Positions 59,226 through 64,000 of a stretch of DNA of 64,000 nt are shown here, one piece after another. The first letter of the stretch is position 1; each line of letters opens with the position of its first letter. The position numbers were made by a program, and so were the translations under genes. The notes beneath the pieces were generated by a model that did no database searches, was not told where the DNA came from, and saw nothing but the letters and a program-made list of their open reading frames with translations. Origin of the DNA: Sitta carolinensis. Lineage: Eukaryota > Chordata > Aves > Passeriformes > Sittidae. The stretch covers positions 2,680,001-2,744,000 of the forward strand of contig CM063292.1 in assembly GCA_032173965.1 (NCBI GenBank). The letters run 5' to 3'.

Positions 59226-62200
59226 GATGGAGCCTGATCCATCAGCCCTGCCAAAAACGTGGGCAAAAGGTGCTTGCCAGGTTCATCCCTGCCCATCCTC
59301 AGAGACCTCTGAGCCCAGATTGTGGCAGACCTCCAGCACAGACCCCACTTGTCAGGCTGTGTCCTTGTCTCCAGGAGCTCTGAGCACACAGGGATTGGAG
59401 CACAGACAAGGCCAGCACAGCTGAACACTTTATCATTCATTTGCACAAAATGTCCAAATATGTGCACACAATCCAAGGGCATATTTCTGGGAGCTGGCAG
59501 CCCGTGGAGCCTGCTGCTGTCCCTCAGGAGAAACTTATGCAACCCACACTTGGAATGCAGCTGCATTCCGGGCAGGCTGCAGCCAGGCTCAGCTCTGCAA
59601 AGGTGTTGAGATGTGGGACCACGTGTGGAAGCATTCCCAGATCCCAAAACACACTCCAAAACAAAGCCTTGGCTACACTGACTGCAATTTCCTTCTGCTA
59701 AAGGATTTGCCAGCTTGGATGGGTGAATTTTTTGAGCTTTCCTTTCCAAGTGTTCTATTGCAGCCCCAAATCAAAGCTGGTTGTTGTCAGAGGGTTTCCA
59801 TCTCTGCCACTGGGATTCCCCCTCAGCTCATTTCATATTTCATTTCATTTCAGGACAATTCTTTTTCTACTGCTATAAAATTCTCAGCAAAAGAATAATT
59901 TCAAAATCAGAAGGAAATGCTTGCTAAAATATAGTGATTTTTCCACCAATTACTCTCATTTCCCTCTTCATGAACCCAAATATTTTAATTTGTCTGTACA
60001 GTTTCAATTTAAAATAAACACAGCACAAATAACTTGATAATTGGGACAAATATAATAGCCAGTGTCCCAGATAAAGATCACAGTCACCCACAGAAAATAT
60101 TAAATGAGAAACCAAGTAGCTTCATGGATTTACAGTTCCCAGAAACAATGGGTTGGATTTTCAAGACAAATGAAGCCAAATAATTCTCCACTGGCATCTA
60201 AATAAAGTTTTCCAGAGTGCTCAGCTCTCAGCAGCTCTTGCTGCCCTCCAGCCACTCAAACTGATGTCCCAAACTCTAACCCCAGAGGCACAAAACTTCC
60301 CCAAAAACCCCCAGCACGGTGGGTTTGGAAGGGTTTTTGGAGAGTGCTTGATAATGACTCTTTGGTATTGAAGATATTGTGACTTTTCCAGTTCTTTGGA
60401 AGCCTTTAAGCAGCACAGAACATCCAAGAGCACTCCTGGCAAAGGCAGCACCTCCTTGAAGGTGCAGACAGAGCCATGGCTGAGTGTGCTGGGTGAGCCT
60501 CTCCTCCCTCTGCAGCCCCACACTGGGCAGTACACAACTGAACATCACTCACACAAAAAAATTGTTGTCCCTAAAAATAAGTTTTCTGATTTGTTTTAGT
60601 ATAGTGGAGTCAGTTTCTCATGAATTGTAAGATAAACAAGGACCATGTTTGCATTCCTGGGTGAAAAGATCTCACCTGATGGACTTCTCAGTGCCCAGTG
60701 GAGATGGAGAGGTGGGAAATTCTCTGTGCAATCTCTGATCACTGTCCAGAAACTGAGGGATACCAGGGCAACAATAAACTGGAGAGTTCTTTTCTTCTTC
60801 TCTGCCTGAACACCTGTGTGTGTGTTACTGTGTTCCCTCTGTGTGTCACAGTGACAAAAAATAAAAAGCTAAAAAAATCTATGTGAACTTCCGCATTTGA
60901 GGATATATTCATGTGAAAATCATTAGATCCATTTTTGAAAATTAAACTGGTAAGTCCTGAAGCTTGTTTCATGATTAAACTCACAGCATTTCCCCCTTTT
61001 CACTGAAATGCATTTCAGTAACTGATGCAAAATTCAAGCTGTAGATTAGGAGCTACAGCAAGCATTACCCACCATACAAACATTACATTGCAGCTGTAAT
61101 CCCATATTTGCAAACACCTGGATTTCCAACTCCTAAACACTGTCCTGGCCTGATCCAGCCCTGCTCCCCCAGGATCAACTTCTGTTTAGGATGGATTTCC
61201 CCCCTCACACATCCTCACAATGAAGTGAAGCTGCTCTCTGCTGACAAAAGCCCCTCTTTAAAAGTGCCTGATTTATTTACTCACTGCCTCTTGGCTCGTT
61301 TAGCTTTGCTCTGAGAAACAGGAATGCACCAGCAAAGCCAGGATTTGAAGGAGAAAAGGATGAAAATGATGGAGGAGCAGCCAGGGAAATCCAAAGGACA
61401 AACACTTCAATAGCCCCTATCAAATGGTGCCTTTTCCAGCCCCTGGTGATTAACCAGACCTCTGAGCAAGAGCTGAGCATCCAGGTAGCACCACAGGCAC
61501 AAACACAACAAATGTCACTCCTTTCCCTGGGGAATCATGGGAATTTCTTCTTCACAGAGACACCACACTTTGTTCTGGTCCCAAAAAGACAGAAAAATGA
61601 TGATGAGCCCTTGCTCTGGCTGGTCTTCTCCAATATTCCTATTTAATCCACACATTGTTAAATCAACACTCAAATATTCAAATAAAGGGTCAATCTGGGC
61701 TCCATTCTCAGTGAAAGCTGCAGAAAATTCAGTTTCTGCTAAAGGATAAAAAAAAAATAGAAATAAAGAAGTGTCAGCAAGGCCACTTACTGAGCAGTCT
61801 GACACCAAGGCAGACAAACTGATCAAAAGTATGTTGGCAAGATGGATGGAGCACAAGGGGCAGGCCTTCAACACAATTACATTCAATAATATTCTAAAAA
61901 AAAAATTACAATTCAAAAATAATTCAATGGAAAAAATGCACTAGGACAGACAGAGCTGTTATTTATTTATTTATAACCTCAAATCCTCAACCACAGGCTG
62001 GGTAAAATGCTCTCCCACCATTGGAATAAAAATAGTCCTGGCTAGAATTTGTTTGTTGTAGATACATTACCTAAAGAAATTTAACTCTTTTTGCTGGCTG
62101 GGAAATTTTAACTGACAACTTTGGATTTCCCTGGGAATATTCCCTTAAAATTCCTCAGTTCCTGCAAGATGTGGGTGCACAATTCCTCATTTCAGCATTC

Positions 62201-62604
62201 CTGCTGTACTCACTCATGCAGGATTGTGTCTGCTTCCTAACTGGGTGATTTTAGAAATGAAAAGGCAACGACAAAGAAAAAGTTTTCCCAGCAGGAACCC
62301 CCAGTAAAACAATTCACTCCAAGCTTTTCTGAAACTATTTGGGAAGCTGAGGAAGTTTCTGACACTGGGCAGGGGGAAAAGGCCAAATCCATCACAGAAA
62401 AACTACCAATAAATAAAGATTCACATTTAAAATCTCTGTTCTTTGCTGTTTTGTTTCACTTGACATCTGCTCTTGCACCAAGTATTTCTAATTTTAAAAA
62501 ATTGTTTCTCTATAAAACTGGGGGGTTTATCAGCAGGTTATTGGCTCCAGCAAGCCACCAGCAGCAAAGGTTTAAATTTTAACTTGAATTAGGACTGAAC
62601 TTGC

Positions 62605-62730
62605 CTTGTGCCACATAATTCCCTGAGGTTTTGGTCGTTTGCAATGAGTCTGGATAGTCCTTGTTGGAGTGAGGATGTAATCCACAGTTAAATCATGATC
62701 AGCCAGCAGCTCCTCTGCTATGTCAAGCAC
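62605..62730 (-). CDS. MTHFSD: MTHFSD internal coding exon (phase 0-0)
   Basis: The 126-bp exon encodes 42 residues of the cyclo-ligase-like domain, starting [13 protein letters not shown] and containing VDYILTPTR and CKRPKPQGI, which match the MTHFSD family closely. The acceptor is CCTTGTAG|GTGCTT. The donor is CACAAG|GCAAGT, a GC donor whose other positions are ideal. The frame is intact, but it is reached only if the frameshift in the preceding exon is not real; read through the shift, this exon gives TAG at its fourth codon. Confidence 0.95.
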
Positions 62731-62941
62731 CTACAAGGCAGAGATTTGGTTAAGCAGCTAAACCCAAACTCCCTCAAACTGTGCCCCATTCCTGATGGCT
62801 TGGCACAGGAAAATCCACCCAAGACAATGGGAATAAAGATGCCAAACCAGCATCATTCCATGTCTCCTCTCCAGCCAGAGCAGGAAGAGTCCCAGAGCTG
62901 CCTCCCAGCTGGAGAGGGGAGAGCTGAACACCTGAGCTCAC

Positions 62942-63053
62942 CTGGCAGTCGTGCACATGGTGACCACAGGAGTGTCCTCCTGCACTGCACCCATGGACAC
63001 CATCATTGCATATTCCATGTCTGCATAACCTTCCCCTTTGCCAATCCTCCAGC
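62942..63053 (-). CDS. MTHFSD: MTHFSD internal coding exon carrying a 1-bp frameshift
   Basis: Read on the minus strand, the exon gives [31 protein letters not shown]. This contains the GKGEGYAD motif that corresponds to the glycine-rich substrate loop of 5-formyl-THF cyclo-ligases. The family continues with I/V-V-H-D-C-Q, and those last codons (GTG CAC GAC TGC CAG) are present but one base out of frame: the codon after ACC reads only AT. The exon is 112 bp where 113 would keep phase. Both splice sites are intact (CTGTAG|GCTGG and TGCCAG|GTGAGC). It is either an assembly/sequencing indel at about 62,957 or a true lesion. Confidence 0.92.
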
Positions 63054-63792
63054 CTACAGCACAGAAAAGTGGGAAAAAAACCAAACAGCAGAGTGGAAAG
63101 TTGCTGTTAAAATGGTGTAACTAACTGAGCAGTCTGCAAGTTGTAACTCTGGGAAAAAAAAAAAAAAAATCAGATCAGCATCTTTCCCAGAGTGCAACTT
63201 TCCTTGAAATCAGCACTGAAATGAAATAAAACATCAGTTTCAATGACTCCTAAAAGATCCCAGAAGGTTCCCATTCAGCATAAACCAATTTCATGCAGCT
63301 AGCACAGCAGTCTATTTAGCACTTGTATTTAGAACCTTCTATTCATGTCCAGCACAGGTTAACGTGGGTAAAGAGGAGTCTGGGTCACACATAAAAACTC
63401 TGTTATTTTAGGCAAGGGATAAAGTCAGTGGAAAATTTGTCAGCACCAGCAGGTTTCCAAAATACCAGAAAATGCAAAATCTGATCCTCAAGCAGGCACT
63501 GAATCAGCAGGTCTGACACATGTCCTGCTCACAGAGATCCCTGAGCAGGCAGATCCCTTTAAAACACAAATTAGTGCTTGCCTCAAGAGTTTTCCTCAAC
63601 TCCCAACCCCTCTGAGCCCACTGCTGGGTGCTCACTGCATCCTGCAGGCATCTGGGAGCAGGGATTGGTCCCACACAGGGCACAACCCAAGGCCACAGCT
63701 CAGCTCCAAGGGAAAACCTGGCCCTGCCATGTGGGGTGGCCATCCTGCCACTGGCTGGACTCGGGATCTTCCTGCTGGAAGTGTTTCCTCAC

Positions 63793-63883
63793 CTTTCTCA
63801 GAGACAGCCACTGATCCCACCACAACCAAGTCCACTTGTGCTTTCCCATCCAGCCCCACAGGCACGCTGTAGTCTTTTACACC
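63793..63883 (-). CDS. MTHFSD: MTHFSD internal coding exon
   Basis: The 91-bp exon encodes [20 protein letters not shown] and then [10 protein letters not shown], ending with the first base of a split glycine codon. It matches the MTHFSD strand with the [15 protein letters not shown] signature of the cyclo-ligase-like fold. The acceptor is CCTGCAG|GGTGTA after a long pyrimidine run, and the donor is GAGAAAG|GTGAGG. The upstream exons encoding the N-terminal half lie past the right edge of the window. Confidence 0.95.
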
Positions 63884-64000
63884 CTGCAGGAAAAAAAAAA
63901 AAAAAACAAACAACAAACCAACATTTGAGGTTTGCAGAGTGCCCAATCTTCCAAGCACTGAGGCAGAAATGCAGGACATTTTGATAAATCCAAGTATCTC
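63884..64000 (-). other. MTHFSD: MTHFSD intron, partial, to window edge
   Basis: Polypyrimidine tract (T-rich on the minus strand) and intronic sequence; no exon is visible before the window ends. Confidence 0.7.

Larger units (their letters stand above)
54495..62604 (-). other. MTHFSD: MTHFSD intron (8.1 kb, GC-AG)
   Basis: The intron runs from a GC donor (CACAAG|GCAAGT) to a TTTTTAG acceptor. It contains minisatellites at 54.85-55.11 and 58.50-58.68 kb, a 20-bp repeat at 55,233-55,305, a CATC run near 55,425-55,450 and two CR1 copies. No exon was found inside, and none is expected because the flanking exons are contiguous in the family. Confidence 0.85.

Overview
This is nuclear DNA of a bird, most likely a passerine. 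Many 3'-end fragments of CR1 LINEs are scattered through both flanks (hallmark tails such as TTCCAACCCAAACCATTC), a probable avian LTR lies near 5 kb, introns are compact, GC varies sharply, and there are several GC-rich minisatellites. It carries the conserved vertebrate block FOXF1 (+) and MTHFSD (-), tail to tail. In other vertebrates this block continues into FOXC2 and FOXL1; neither is in the window.

Layout. Positions 1-29.9 kb are non-coding flank upstream of FOXF1, with unique AT-rich blocks that look like conserved non-coding elements, a 32-bp minisatellite at 7.7-8.1 kb and a few CR1 fragments. From 29.98 to 30.73 kb there is a long TTTC-type polypyrimidine tract. From about 31 kb CpG content rises, and 34.4-41.4 kb is a large CpG island. 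Inside it, a minus-strand TATA box at 36,803-36,809 lies about 190 bases from a perfect minus-strand splice donor at 36,614/36,613; I read this as a candidate first exon of the FENDRR-type divergent lncRNA. FOXF1 follows: coding exon 1 at 38,074-39,133, an 1,840-bp intron holding a 22-bp minisatellite, coding exon 2 at 40,974-41,134, and a 3' UTR with polyadenylation signals at 42,273 and 42,325. The predicted protein is 406 residues.

The FOXF1-MTHFSD interval (42.3-52.8 kb) holds CR1 fragments, a 19-bp GATATC-rich minisatellite (45.3-46.0 kb) and, right beside it, two divergent CTCF-like motifs. MTHFSD runs leftwards. Four of its exons are visible (63,793-63,883; 62,942-63,053; 62,605-62,730; 54,015-54,494), covering the second part of the folate cyclo-ligase-like domain and the C-terminal RRM; its 5' exons lie beyond the right edge. 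Two anomalies stand out: a single-base frameshift in exon 62,942-63,053, and a GC-AG intron starting at 62,604.

Function. FOXF1 is the Hedgehog-responsive forkhead regulator of splanchnic mesoderm, lung and gut mesenchyme and endothelium; three exact GLI nonamers lie upstream. MTHFSD is an unrelated RNA-binding/folate-ligase-like gene that shares only the neighbourhood. I found no novel multi-gene system. The notable items are gene-structure anomalies, candidate regulatory DNA and tandem repeats.
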